Positions 55,486 to 64,000 of a DNA stretch of 64,000 bases are shown one piece after another. The translations under genes and the position numbers were made by a program. Numbering within the stretch: the first letter of the stretch is position 1; every line of letters starts with the position of its first letter. The DNA comes from Curtobacterium sp. 9128 (lineage in GTDB: Bacteria > Actinomycetota > Actinomycetes > Actinomycetales > Microbacteriaceae): NCBI RefSeq assembly GCF_900086645.1, contig NZ_LT576451.1:2480001-2544000 (forward strand), in the 5' to 3' direction. Under the pieces are notes generated by a model. It did no database searches. It worked only from the letters and a program-made list of their open reading frames with translations, and was not told the origin of the DNA.

Positions 55486-56940
55486 TCAGGCCGTCGGCTG
55501 CGCCGCGCCGCGGCGCGTCCGCGTCGTCGCCCACAGGACGAGCGCAGCGGCGACCACGGTCAGGGCGACGCTGCCGACCGTGACCGCCTCGTCGAACCCG
55601 GCGGCCTGCGCTGCGGTCCAGTGCGCCGACGCGATCGAGCCGGAGACGAGTGCGGCGAGGATCGTGCCGACGACCGCGAGGCCGACGCCGGAGGAGACCT
55701 CGGAGGCGGTGTCGACGAGTGCGGCGCCGATGGTGGTGCGGTCCTCGGGGAGGCCGCGGAGGACGTTGACGCCGGCGACGACACCGACCACGCGCATGCC
55801 GGCGGCGACGAGCACCAGCGCGATGGCGACGGCGACGTAACCGGTGCGACCGAGCAGCGCGAACACCGCGAGCCCGAGGACCACGGAGGTGGCGCTCATC
55901 CACGCCGCACGCCCCAGGCCGACGCGCTGGACGAACGGTCCGACGAGCCGGCCACCCGCGATCAGGACGACGACCTGCGGCAGCATGCCGACGGCGGCGA
56001 GCGCGGGGGACCAGCCCCAGGCGAGCTGGAGCTGCAGGGTGACGAGGTACCCCATGCCCGCGACCGCGATGCCCGTCGCGGCCTTGTACGCGAGACCGGC
56101 GGACACCAGCGGACGAGCGACCAGGGCGAGGTCGAGGAGCGGGTGACGGGCCGTGCGCTCGCGCACGACGAAGAGCACCACCGCGAGGGCTGCGGCGGTC
56201 GTCGCGATCCACGGTCCGACGGCGCCGACGCCGTCCTGCACGAAGAGCGTGGGAGCCACGAGCGCGCAGACGATCGCCGCCGTGCCGAGGACAGCCCCGA
56301 GCACGTCGACGGGGTCGCGGTGGAGCTCCGTCGGGTCGTCGCGAGCGATGCCGGTGCGGATCCCGAGGAACGCGAGTGCGGCGATCGGGACGTTGACGAG
56401 CAGCAGCACCTGCCAGGGGGCGACCGCGAGGACGAGCCCGCCGACCGTGGGTCCGATCGCGAGTCCGACGAGTCCGACCGTCGAGATCACCGTGGTGGCG
56501 CGGACCCGCAGGTCGTCCTCGCGGAACAGCCGGAAGGCCAGCGCCATCGACCCCGGTGTCGTCATCGCGGCGGCGATGCCCATCACGATCCGGACGGCGA
56601 CGAGCTGCTCGACCGTCGTCACGAACACCGTCGCCAGGCTGGCGAGCCCCAGGAGCACCAGTCCGAGGAGCATCACGCGGCGGCGGCCGAACCGGTCGGC
56701 GACGGCGCCGAACCCGAGCATCAGACCGCCGAACACCACCGCGTAGGAGCCGGTCACCCACTGCAGGGCGGTCGTGCTCGCAAGGAGTTCGCGCCCGATC
56801 GTCGGGAGCGCCACGTTGAGGATCGAGTTGTCGAGCATCTCGAAGAGGAACACCGCCGACAGACCGGCGAGTGCGACCCACGCATCACGGAGCGAGGCGC
56901 GAGACTGCGGGATGATGACGTCGGACTGGTTGGTGGACAC
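55486..56940 (-). CDS. MFS multidrug exporter (DHA2/EmrB-QacA type)
   Basis: This 484-residue transporter has about 14 membrane spans. Motif A appears as GAVADRFGRRRVML near 80, the DHA motif near FLFEMLDNSILNVALPTIG (span 1, D-x-S/T-I-V-N-V-A-L-P type), and motif C as GLAIGPTVGGLVLAVAPWQ near 160. DHA2 proteins expel drugs and biocides using protons. The divergent TetR gene and the inverted repeat between them indicate ligand-induced expression. GTG start. Confidence 0.93.
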   Translation of the reverse strand: MSTNQSDVIIPQSRASLRDAWVALAGLSAVFLFEMLDNSILNVALPTIGRELLASTTALQWVTGSYAVVFGGLMLGFGAVADRFGRRRVMLLGLVLLGLASLATVFVTTVEQLVAVRIVMGIAAAMTTPGSMALAFRLFREDDLRVRATTVISTVGLVGLAIGPTVGGLVLAVAPWQVLLLVNVPIAALAFLGIRTGIARDDPTELHRDPVDVLGAVLGTAAIVCALVAPTLFVQDGVGAVGPWIATTAAALAVVLFVVRERTARHPLLDLALVARPLVSAGLAYKAATGIAVAGMGYLVTLQLQLAWGWSPALAAVGMLPQVVVLIAGGRLVGPFVQRVGLGRAAWMSATSVVLGLAVFALLGRTGYVAVAIALVLVAAGMRVVGVVAGVNVLRGLPEDRTTIGAALVDTASEVSSGVGLAVVGTILAALVSGSIASAHWTAAQAAGFDEAVTVGSVALTVVAAALVLWATTRTRRGAAQPTA

Positions 56941-56945
56941 GTCGT

Positions 56946-56962
56946 TAGGTTAACCGACTAAA
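56946..56962. promoter_or_regulatory. Operator TTAG...CTAA with GGTTAACC core
   Basis: The palindromic core GGTTAACC is flanked by TTA and ACTAA in the 52-bp gap between the MFS and TetR starts, six bases from the MFS start codon. Confidence 0.6.
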
Positions 56963-56992
56963 GGTAGTGACACAAGACACGGAGGAGTCGGC

Positions 56993-57604
56993 ATGCCCAG
57001 GACCGCGACCCGCGGGGGACCGCAGACGCGCGAGAAGATCGCGTCGACGGCGGCGGAGCTGTTCCTCGAGCACGGGTTCGACGCGGTGACGGTCGCGCAG
57101 ATCGCCCGGGCCGCCGGGGTCTCGAGCGTCACGGTCTTCAACCACTTCCCACGCAAGGAGGACCTGTTCCTCGATCGTTCCGACGAGGCCCGCGAACTGC
57201 TCGTCGGAGCCGTCACGGAGCGCGCGGACGGTGTCGGGGTGGGGGAGGCCCTGTCCGGCCTGTTCCACCGACTCGCCGACGAGCACCATCCGCTGTCCGG
57301 GCTCGATCCACGGTCCGTGCCCTTCTTCCGGACGATCGCCGGGTCGCCGGCGCTGCTGGCGCACGCTCGTGCGATCGCCACGGAACTCCAGGCCGCGCTC
57401 CGCGACGCGCTGTCGTCGGACCCGGCGTTCCCGGCGGACGCAGGACTGGCAGCGGCGTACGTGGTCGCCGGGTACGCCTCGGTGCTCGTCGAGACCGCCG
57501 GCCGCGTGCTCGCGGGGGAGTCGAGTGACGACGTCGCAGCCGCACACCGCGTCCGCGTCGACCGCCTCCTCGACACGCTCCGTCACGGCGTTCTGCCAGC
57601 CTGA
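56993..57604 (+). CDS. TetR-family regulator of the divergent MFS exporter
   Basis: This 203-residue protein has a standard TetR helix-turn-helix (TREKIASTAAELFLEHGFDAV, VAQIARAAGVSSVTVFNHFPRKEDL) at residues 12-60 and a helical ligand domain with conserved RDALSSDPAF. GGAGGAG lies five bases before the ATG. Its position opposite the exporter, with a shared operator, makes it the likely drug-responsive repressor of both. Confidence 0.92.
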   Translation: MPRTATRGGPQTREKIASTAAELFLEHGFDAVTVAQIARAAGVSSVTVFNHFPRKEDLFLDRSDEARELLVGAVTERADGVGVGEALSGLFHRLADEHHPLSGLDPRSVPFFRTIAGSPALLAHARAIATELQAALRDALSSDPAFPADAGLAAAYVVAGYASVLVETAGRVLAGESSDDVAAAHRVRVDRLLDTLRHGVLPA

Positions 57605-57664
57605 CGCCGGACATCCACACCGATCACCCAGTGCACGTCATGTCGCATGCAGGACAGTGTGCGC

Positions 57665-59773
57665 ATGGCAACACAGGAGAACCGCTCGGGGGTCGGAGCG
57701 TTCATCGGGTTTATCGGGTTCAGCACGCTCGCCGGGCTGCTCGTGACCGTCGGTGTCACCCCCGCGATCGCCGTGCTCGGCGTCACCACGACCTCGACGA
57801 TCGACGTCTTCGACTCGCTGCCGGAGTACATCGAGATCGGTGACCTGCCGCAGCGCAACGAGGTGCTCGCGTACCAGGGCGGCCAACCCGTGCACCTGGC
57901 CACCGTGTACGACCAGAACCGCGAAGAGCTGCAGCTCGACGAGATCAGCGAGCACCTCCGGTACGCGGCCGTGGACGGCGAGGACAAGCGGTTCTGGGAC
58001 CACGGCGGCGTCGACGCGTCGTCGGTCGTCCGTGCCGCCGTCGGCAGCCTGGCCAGCGGGGGACTCGGCGGGTCAGGTGGCGCGTCGACGCTGACGATGC
58101 AGCTCGTGCGCAACATCAAGATGCAGCAGGCGCTCGAGCTCCCGACGCAGGAGGAGGTCGACGCCGCGTACCGCGAAGCCATCGAGCCGTCGGCGTCCAG
58201 GAAGCTCGCGGAGATGAAGCTCGCGATCGGTCTCGAGAAGCAGTACTCCAAGAAGGAGATCCTCGCCGCCTACCTCAACATCGCCTACTTCGGCGACCAG
58301 ACCTACGGTGTACAGGCCGCGGCGCAGCGCTACTTCGGCAAGGACGCGACGAACCTCACACCGGCCGAGGCTGCTTCGATCCTGGCGATCGTGCAGTGGC
58401 CGGAGAAGCGCAACCTCTCCGATCCGTCGCACTACCCGGCCAACACCGAGCGCCGAGACGTCATCCTCGGGTCGATGCACGCGCAGGGGCACCTCACCCG
58501 GGCCCAGTACGACGAGGCGATCGCGGCGCAGCCGGACCAGTACGTCCACCTGACCGCGCCGTCGCAGGGGTGCGTGGCCGCCGCGGGGGTCGGATCCCAG
58601 TTCTTCTGCGACTACGCCGTTCGGGTCGTGAAGACGATGACGCAACTCGGCGCGACCCAGGAGCAACGGGACGCCGCATGGCGGAACGGTGGCTACACGA
58701 TCCAGACGAGTCTCGACCTCGACCTGAACGGCCAGCAGAAGGGCCTGCTCGACACGTACGACCCGAACACCGAGGCCAGGATCGCGCTCGGATCGACGCT
58801 CGACACCGTCGAGGCGTCCACCGGTCGCGTGCTGACGATGGCGCAGAACCGGAACTACAACCAGCTGCCGTCCTGCGCGGCGGTCGACTCGGATCAGGGC
58901 GCCTGCGCACCGGCGACGGACACGAGCATCAACTACAGCGTCGACCAGGACCTCGGCGGTGGGATCGGCTTTCAGCCGGGGTCCACGTACAAGCTGTTCA
59001 CCCTGCTCGCCTGGCTCGAAGCCGGTCGGAGCGTGAACGCCGTCGTGAACGGGACACCACACACGACGAGCCGCTGGACGCAGTGCGGTGAGACCATCAC
59101 CGCGGCGTGGAGCCCGAAGAACGACTCCCCAGGGCAGCGCGGCAACTACACCGTGGCTGCCGCGACCGCCGGGTCCGTGAACGCGGCCTACGCGTCGATG
59201 GCGGCGAAGCTCGACCTCTGCGACATCCGCGACGTCGCCGCCAAGCTCGGCGTGCACCTCGCAGCGGGAGGCGACCTGCCCGCGAACCCGGCGTCGATCC
59301 TCGGCACGTCGAACATCGCCCCGCTGACCATGGCGTCGGCCTACGCGGCGGTCGCGAACGGCGGTGTGTACTGCGCCCCGACCGTGATCGATGCCATCAC
59401 CGACCGGAGTGGGAAGTCGCTCGGCGGGCAGCAGCGCTCCTGCACGCAGGCACTGTCACCGGCCGTGGCGGACACCGCGTTCCGCACGATGCAGGGGACC
59501 GTCGCACGGGGGACGGCCGTCGGCGCGCAGACACCGGACGGCACGCCACTGTTCGCGAAGACCGGCACCACCGACGACGCCGACCAGATCTGGCTCGTCG
59601 GTGGGAGCAAGCAGGCCGTCACCGCGTACTGGCAGGGGCTCACAGACGGGAAGAAGACGAACCTCCGGCACTACGGGAGCGGGGCGGGCGGCACGTACGC
59701 GAGCATGCGGTCGAACGTCTGGAAGCAGGCGCAGACCGCGGTGAACCAGGCGATGCGGGCGGCGGCCGGCTGA
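57665..59773 (+). CDS. Class A penicillin-binding protein (transglycosylase/transpeptidase)
   Basis: This protein of about 702 residues builds peptidoglycan. A membrane anchor (IGFIGFSTLAGLLVTVGVT) follows a short cytoplasmic part. The glycosyltransferase 51 domain has AVDGEDKRFWDHGGVD near 105, STLTMQLVRN and KKEILAAYLNIAYFG near 200. The transpeptidase domain has GSTYK near 439 (SxxK), SVN near 502 (SxN) and FAKTGTTDD near 632 (KTG). The full catalytic set is present. No PASTA domains. The ATG at 57665 gives the usual N-terminus; ATG at 57647 is an alternative. Confidence 0.95.
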   Translation: MATQENRSGVGAFIGFIGFSTLAGLLVTVGVTPAIAVLGVTTTSTIDVFDSLPEYIEIGDLPQRNEVLAYQGGQPVHLATVYDQNREELQLDEISEHLRYAAVDGEDKRFWDHGGVDASSVVRAAVGSLASGGLGGSGGASTLTMQLVRNIKMQQALELPTQEEVDAAYREAIEPSASRKLAEMKLAIGLEKQYSKKEILAAYLNIAYFGDQTYGVQAAAQRYFGKDATNLTPAEAASILAIVQWPEKRNLSDPSHYPANTERRDVILGSMHAQGHLTRAQYDEAIAAQPDQYVHLTAPSQGCVAAAGVGSQFFCDYAVRVVKTMTQLGATQEQRDAAWRNGGYTIQTSLDLDLNGQQKGLLDTYDPNTEARIALGSTLDTVEASTGRVLTMAQNRNYNQLPSCAAVDSDQGACAPATDTSINYSVDQDLGGGIGFQPGSTYKLFTLLAWLEAGRSVNAVVNGTPHTTSRWTQCGETITAAWSPKNDSPGQRGNYTVAAATAGSVNAAYASMAAKLDLCDIRDVAAKLGVHLAAGGDLPANPASILGTSNIAPLTMASAYAAVANGGVYCAPTVIDAITDRSGKSLGGQQRSCTQALSPAVADTAFRTMQGTVARGTAVGAQTPDGTPLFAKTGTTDDADQIWLVGGSKQAVTAYWQGLTDGKKTNLRHYGSGAGGTYASMRSNVWKQAQTAVNQAMRAAAG

Positions 59774-59818
59774 GGTCAGGGGCGCAGCTGGCCGGGTTCA
59801 GCGTCGCGGCGTCTGGGG

Positions 59819-60385
59819 TCAGCGCCGGGGTCGGTAGACGTTCGCCATCGCGCCGCCCGCGAACGTCGTCGAGCTGACGAGCTCGAGGTCGAGCTCGCGG
59901 GGGAGTTCGGCAAAGAGGGCGTCCCCACCTCCGAGCGCGACCGGCAACACCACGAGCCGGTACTCGTCGACCAGGTCGGCGTGCACGAGGCTCCGGCAGA
60001 ACGCGGTGCCACCCTGCGCGAGCACGACTCCGTCGTGCTCGGCCTTCAGGCGGGTGACCTCGGAGGCGAGGTCCCCGTCCGCGACTCGCGCGTCCCGCCA
60101 CACCGCGGCGGCGTCGAGCGCGCGTGGGTCGAAGCCGGTCCGGGTGAACACGACCTTCTGGACGCTGTTCATCGCTTCCGCGACGGGCATCGTCGCGGTC
60201 GACCAGAACCCGGCGATGGACTCGAACGTCCGGCGACCGAAGACGTGGACCGCGGCGCTCGCGACCGTGTCGGTCACCCAGGCCGCCGAGTCCGGAGTGC
60301 TCGCGCGGAACATCCAGTCGGAGCCGTCCGCGCCGCTCGTGAACCCGTCCAGTGACATCGACATCTTCAGAACCAGTGCACCCAC
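59819..60385 (-). CDS. Dihydrofolate-reductase-like protein (RibD C-terminal family)
   Basis: This 188-residue RibD_C/YyaP-type reductase has KMSMSLDGFTSGADGSDWMF at the N-terminus, VFGRRTFESIAGFW near 48, a dinucleotide loop VVLAQGGTAFCRSLV near 125 and a C-terminal strand TTFAGGAMANVYRP. Such proteins bind NADPH; their substrates are mostly unknown, and they are not the housekeeping DHFR. GTG start; an earlier GTG two codons upstream is equally possible. It lies divergent to the alcohol dehydrogenase. Confidence 0.9.
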   Translation of the reverse strand: MGALVLKMSMSLDGFTSGADGSDWMFRASTPDSAAWVTDTVASAAVHVFGRRTFESIAGFWSTATMPVAEAMNSVQKVVFTRTGFDPRALDAAAVWRDARVADGDLASEVTRLKAEHDGVVLAQGGTAFCRSLVHADLVDEYRLVVLPVALGGGDALFAELPRELDLELVSSTTFAGGAMANVYRPRR

Positions 60386-60442
60386 GGTCACCACCCACCC
60401 TCGTTCGCTCGTCCTTGCTGCTGTCCCTGCCATGATGATCCG

Positions 60443-61474
60443 GTGCGCGCAGTCATGTACCAGGAGTTCGGTGCCACCCCGACGATCGTCGACGTGGATC
60501 GGGAACCGTGCCCGCCGCACGGCGTCGTGGTGCGGGTCGCGGCGACCGGTGTCTGCCGGAGCGACTGGCACGCCTGGCGCGGTCACGACGACTCGGTCAC
60601 GCTGCCGCACGTCCCCGGACACGAGTTCGCGGGCGTCGTCGTCGAGGCCGGACCCGAGGTCCGCGACCACCGGGTGGGGGACCGTGTCACCGCGCCGTTC
60701 GTCTTCGCCTGTGGGACCTGCTCGGAGTGCCTGGACGGCGCCACCCAGGTCTGCACGCGGCAGGAGCAGCCGGGGTTCACCCTGCCCGGGTCGTTCGCCG
60801 AGGAACTCGTCGTCCCGCAGGCCGACTTGAACCTCGTCGCGTTGCCCGACGCCGTCGGGTTCGCCGAGGCCGCCGGACTCGGGTGTCGCTTCGGTACGGC
60901 GTACCACGCGCTGCACGCCCGCGGCCGCCTGCGTGCGGGGGAGCACGTCGCGGTGTTCGGGTGCGGCGGTGTCGGACTGTCGGCCGTGATCGTCGCGATC
61001 GCAGCAGGTGCACACGTCGTCGCCGTGGACGTCTCGCCCGGCGCGCTCGCACGCGCCGAGGCCCTCGGAGCGACGACCGTGCCGTCGGGGGAGCGGGCCG
61101 TGGAGCGGGTCCGGGAGCTGACCGACGGCGGAGCGCACGTCTCGGTCGACGCCTACGGCAGTCGCGCGACCTCGGTCGCTGCCGTCGCGTCACTCCGCGC
61201 GCGGGGCCGGCACGTGCAGGTCGGGTTGCTCCTCGACGACGAGGCCGCGCCGGCGATCCCGATGGGCCGGGTGATCGGCGAGGAACTCGAGCTGCTCGGC
61301 AGCCACGGCATCTCCGTCGGCGAGTACGCCGCGATGCTCGACGACGTCGTCGCCGGACGACTGCGTCCGGACGAGTCCATCGGACGGACGATCGACTTCT
61401 CGGAGCTGCCCGCCGCGCTCCAGGCCATGGACGGACCGAGCTCGTCGGTGGGGATGACCGTCGCTGTCTTCTGA
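60443..61474 (+). CDS. Zinc-dependent alcohol dehydrogenase
   Basis: This 343-residue medium-chain dehydrogenase has the catalytic zinc ligands in VCRSDWHAWRG and PGHEFAGVV near 37 and 60, the structural zinc tetrad in CGTCSECLDGATQVC near 92-106, and a Rossmann motif VAVFGCGGVGLSAVIVA near 172. NAD(H) preference is likely from VVAVDVSPG. It resembles the sorbitol/alcohol dehydrogenase branch; the physiological alcohol is unknown. GTG start. Confidence 0.94.
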   Translation: MRAVMYQEFGATPTIVDVDREPCPPHGVVVRVAATGVCRSDWHAWRGHDDSVTLPHVPGHEFAGVVVEAGPEVRDHRVGDRVTAPFVFACGTCSECLDGATQVCTRQEQPGFTLPGSFAEELVVPQADLNLVALPDAVGFAEAAGLGCRFGTAYHALHARGRLRAGEHVAVFGCGGVGLSAVIVAIAAGAHVVAVDVSPGALARAEALGATTVPSGERAVERVRELTDGGAHVSVDAYGSRATSVAAVASLRARGRHVQVGLLLDDEAAPAIPMGRVIGEELELLGSHGISVGEYAAMLDDVVAGRLRPDESIGRTIDFSELPAALQAMDGPSSSVGMTVAVF

Positions 61475-61504
61475 GCCCACGCTCGGGACTCCAGACAGGT
61501 CGCA

Positions 61505-61532
61505 CGCCCCATCACACGCATGTGATGGGGCG
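61505..61532. terminator. Hairpin terminator between convergent genes
   Basis: CGCCCCATCAC and GTGATGGGGCG form an 11-bp perfect stem around a six-base loop, between the dehydrogenase and the small membrane protein. Confidence 0.85.
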
Positions 61533-61542
61533 CGCCGTCGTG

Positions 61543-61764
61543 TCAGTCGCGCTCTTCGAGGGTGAGGGCAACGCCGAGCGCCATGAACGTCGGCGCCCAG
61601 TGGCCGACGAAGATGCCCCATCGGTCGGACTGTGCCTTGTCGTGGTGCTTGTTGCCGCGGGAGAACAGCCAGCTGATCAGCGAGAGGGCGATCGAGACGA
61701 ACGCTCCGAGATAGGCGTAGTCACTGCGGAAACCGATGCTGCTGAGGTACTTGACGGGGTGCAT
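61543..61764 (-). CDS. Small conserved-looking membrane protein
   Basis: This 73-residue protein has two hydrophobic segments, YLGAFVSIALSLISWLF near 18-34 and GIFVGHWAPTFMALGVAL near 50-67, separated by a polar loop with SRGNKHHDKAQSDRWG. The FVGHWAPTFMALG stretch looks conserved, as in small actinobacterial membrane proteins of unknown role. GAAAGG precedes the ATG. It diverges from the next gene with 145 bp between starts. Confidence 0.8.
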   Translation of the reverse strand: MHPVKYLSSIGFRSDYAYLGAFVSIALSLISWLFSRGNKHHDKAQSDRWGIFVGHWAPTFMALGVALTLEERD

Positions 61765-61909
61765 GAGGTGCCTTTCGTCGGCGAGGACCGTCGAACGACG
61801 GCACTGCAACCGAGCCAACTCGTCGCCGTCGGCGACCACGTCCAGTTTCAGCGCCCCGGAGCCGTTCCTGGTAGACCGGGACGTGCAACGGACCACCAGG
61901 GGAGTCTTG

Positions 61910-62320
61910 ATGACATCGGAGCAGATCGATGCCCATGCGGAGGCGTTGATCACCTCGTTCGTGGAACCGGGCCCGCGCTCCCGGCTCGCCGGACTCCGCG
62001 GCTCGGTGTCCGCCCGACGGAAGTTCGCGATCGAGGTCGCACTCCGACAGCCGTTCCGAACCGATCGGCGCGTGCCGGTCGTCTCGGGAACGGATCCGGC
62101 TCCCGAAGCGGTGTTGCGACAGCTCGAAGCGCTCGGCGCGGCAGCGGACACACCGTGTGTGGTGTTCACGGTCGACGGCAATGCGTTCGTCCAGGATCTC
62201 CGGTCAGCCCTGGACGAGCACGCCGGACAAGCTGGAGGTGTCGTGGTGTCGGTCGCGCCCGGCGCGCTGGTCTACACGGAGTCCGAGCGGGGAGACCGGT
62301 TCGTCCTGCATCGTCTGTGA
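61910..62320 (+). CDS. Hypothetical protein
   Basis: This 136-residue protein is not recognised. The N-terminus is helical and basic (AEALITSFVEP, SARRKFAIEVAL); the C-terminal half alternates strands and helices (TPCVVFTVDGNAFVQDLRSAL, AGGVVVSVAPGALVYTESERG), suggesting a small alpha/beta fold. GGGGAG lies five bases before the ATG. It is the last gene before the dif-like site. Confidence 0.65.
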   Translation: MTSEQIDAHAEALITSFVEPGPRSRLAGLRGSVSARRKFAIEVALRQPFRTDRRVPVVSGTDPAPEAVLRQLEALGAAADTPCVVFTVDGNAFVQDLRSALDEHAGQAGGVVVSVAPGALVYTESERGDRFVLHRL

Positions 62321-62327
62321 ACGCACG

Positions 62328-62355
62328 AACTGACATAATATGCATTATCGGCGCC
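62328..62355 (+). other. Putative chromosomal dif site (XerCD recombination)
   Basis: Two 11-bp arms, AACTGACATAA and TTATCGGCGCC, flank the six-base centre TATGCA. This is the 11-6-11 layout of dif. The inverted E. coli dif has arms ATTTAACATAA and TTATGCGCACC around TATACA, and actinobacterial dif sites share TGACATAAT and ATTATCGGC. It lies in a gene-free gap eight bases after a stop codon. FtsK-activated XerC/XerD would resolve chromosome dimers here, so the window probably includes the replication terminus. Confidence 0.8.
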
Positions 62356-62537
62356 TAGATGGAACGCAGGGACCCAGGAGCCCGGCCACTCGGATGAGGT
62401 TGCACGCTCTTGGTAGCGCATCGCCTCCGAACAGCCAGGCCGAGTAGCTCCGGAGGTGGTCGGGGTCGGGACCGATCAGTCCGACGTTCACGACAAGGAT
62501 CCCCATCGCCCGGGGTTGCCGACTCGTGGCGCTCCGC

Positions 62538-62549
62538 GAGCTGACATAA
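62538..62549 (+). other. Isolated dif half-site-like sequence
   Basis: GAGCTGACATAA repeats nine bases (CTGACATAA) of the left dif arm about 210 bp away, without a right arm. It may be the remains of an XerCD-mediated integration or a chance match. Confidence 0.35.
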
Positions 62550-62580
62550 CGAGGGCGCGGCAGAGGGCTGCTCGCGATAG

Positions 62581-62620
62581 CGACGGGCAACATCCACTTC
62601 TCAGTGGATGCTGCCCGTCG
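62581..62620. terminator. Bidirectional hairpin terminator
   Basis: CGACGGGCA and TGCCCGTCG outer arms with CATCCACT and AGTGGATG inner arms form an 18-bp stem with one unpaired step around TTCTC. It ends transcription of the small acidic gene from the right. Confidence 0.8.
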
Positions 62621-62656
62621 CCGTTCGAGCGCGCCGTGTCCGTCTGACGACGTGCC

Positions 62657-62818
62657 CTACGACTTCTCCCCGTCCTCGGTGGGGACGTCGTCGGCGTCGA
62701 TCTCGAGCGCCGCGCTCTCCTCCCCCGACTCCTCGAGCACCTCGGGCTCGGTGTCGGGCTGCTCGGGCGCTCCGCCTTGCGTGGTCTCTTCTGCCGGATC
62801 CGGCTGGCTGTAACTCAT
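62657..62818 (-). CDS. Small acidic protein (53 residues)
   Basis: The product begins MSYSQPDPAEETTQ and is strongly acidic (many Glu and Asp, one Lys), with no hydrophobic segment. A -10-like TACGGT ends seven bases before the ATG, the same leaderless arrangement as at several real genes here, and a strong hairpin terminator follows 37 bases after the stop. These support a real gene. Function unknown; it resembles the 64-residue acidic protein near 12 kb in composition only. Confidence 0.6.
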   Translation of the reverse strand: MSYSQPDPAEETTQGGAPEQPDTEPEVLEESGEESAALEIDADDVPTEDGEKS

Positions 62819-62938
62819 GGTCGCGACCGTACGCGCGCCACGCTGGAACGGCCGTCAGCCGCCGCCTTCCGGACTGGAGGCTCGGCTCGCTCCCGGCACC
62901 GCGCCTCCTGTCCGCCCGTGGACGGCCTGGCCCTACGC

Positions 62939-63112
62939 GCGAATGCGCAGAAAGCGCGACCGGAACACGACTCCGCCCGTAACTTCCGCGCACTCGATGT
63001 GGAGCCTGCACGCGACCGCACGCGACCGGTCGGGATCCGTCACCACAGACGATCGAGTGCGCAGAAAACGAGGCCGGAACCCCTTCCAGCCCGCAACTTC
63101 CGCGCACTCGAT
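62939..63112. repeat. Second locus of the 60-bp palindromic element (two units)
   Basis: A complete unit at 63052-63112 again starts ATCGAGTGCGC and ends GCGCACTCGAT, 61 bp long, but its interior differs from the 12-kb copies. A second unit ending at 62998 has a degenerate left end (CGAATGCGCAG). Both share GCAGAAA after the left arm and AACTTCC before the right arm. Confidence 0.82.
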
Positions 63113-63159
63113 GTGGAGCTCTCACTCACCGGCACGCACCCGCACCGGCACCCGGCCGC

Positions 63160-64000
<841 letters not shown>

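Noticed and set aside
62345..62597. Two overlapping minus-strand frames beside dif as intact genes
   Set aside because: Neither has a credible start or ribosome-binding site and one ends inside dif; treated as a possible remnant instead.

Overview
The window is a very GC-rich, gene-dense stretch of an actinobacterial chromosome. Gene content and order point to Microbacteriaceae, with a Curtobacterium-like organism as the best guess. The main signs are the ruvC-ruvA-ruvB-yajC-secD-secF-rel order, the qcrCAB-ctaE operon next to trpD, the PdxS/PdxT route to vitamin B6, an HspR-type HAIR operator, and many start codons placed about seven bases after a -10 hexamer (leaderless starts). No rRNA, tRNA, prophage, IS element or CRISPR array is visible.

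Layout. 0-3.2 kb: a glycosyltransferase and ADP-heptose-like gene cluster (partial GT-B, two GT9 proteins, a GmhB-like HAD phosphatase). 3.2-12.1 kb: mixed accessory genes (PRC-barrel, SGNH esterase, universal stress protein, alpha/beta hydrolase, Nudix, a sortase-type surface protein, an MFS exporter). 12.1-12.5 kb: an array of 60-bp palindromic elements. 12.6-16.7 kb: YbaK, a HAIR-controlled ClpC-type ATPase and two very small proteins. 16.7-30.9 kb: a long co-oriented housekeeping block (apt, thrS, HIT, pdxS-pdxT, yebC, ruvCAB, yajC-secDF, rhodanese, rel). 30.9-40.2 kb: an AbiEi-like fragment, ROK kinase, deoC, an SDR-SGNH-membrane cassette, a Stealth sugar-phosphate transferase, a pair of 116-bp palindromes, a metallophosphoesterase and a secreted/lipoprotein pair. 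40.3-45.7 kb: the cytochrome bc1/aa3 operon and divergent trpD. 45.8-50.8 kb: glycerol and dihydroxyacetone use (glpF-glpK divergent from dhaK-dhaL-dhaM, with twin operators between them). 50.8-61.5 kb: regulator/target pairs (TetR/ketosynthase, XRE/SDR, TetR/MFS), CopC, GNAT, a class A PBP, a DHFR-like reductase and an alcohol dehydrogenase. 61.5-64 kb: small proteins, a sequence matching a chromosomal dif site, more 60-bp palindromes, and the C-terminal half of a UvrA paralog.

How the genes work together. SecD, SecF and YajC support export of the secreted and membrane proteins seen here. RuvA, RuvB and RuvC process Holliday junctions, and Rel sets (p)ppGpp. QcrA, QcrB, QcrC and CtaE form the bc1-aa3 respiratory branch. 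GlpF and GlpK take glycerol to glycerol-3-phosphate, while DhaK, DhaL and DhaM phosphorylate dihydroxyacetone with PTS phosphate. The most notable non-coding findings are the dif-like site near 62.3 kb, two families of palindromic repeats, tandem duplications placed exactly at gene junctions, and operators that overlap start codons. All functional calls come from reading motifs and context; no database search was run.
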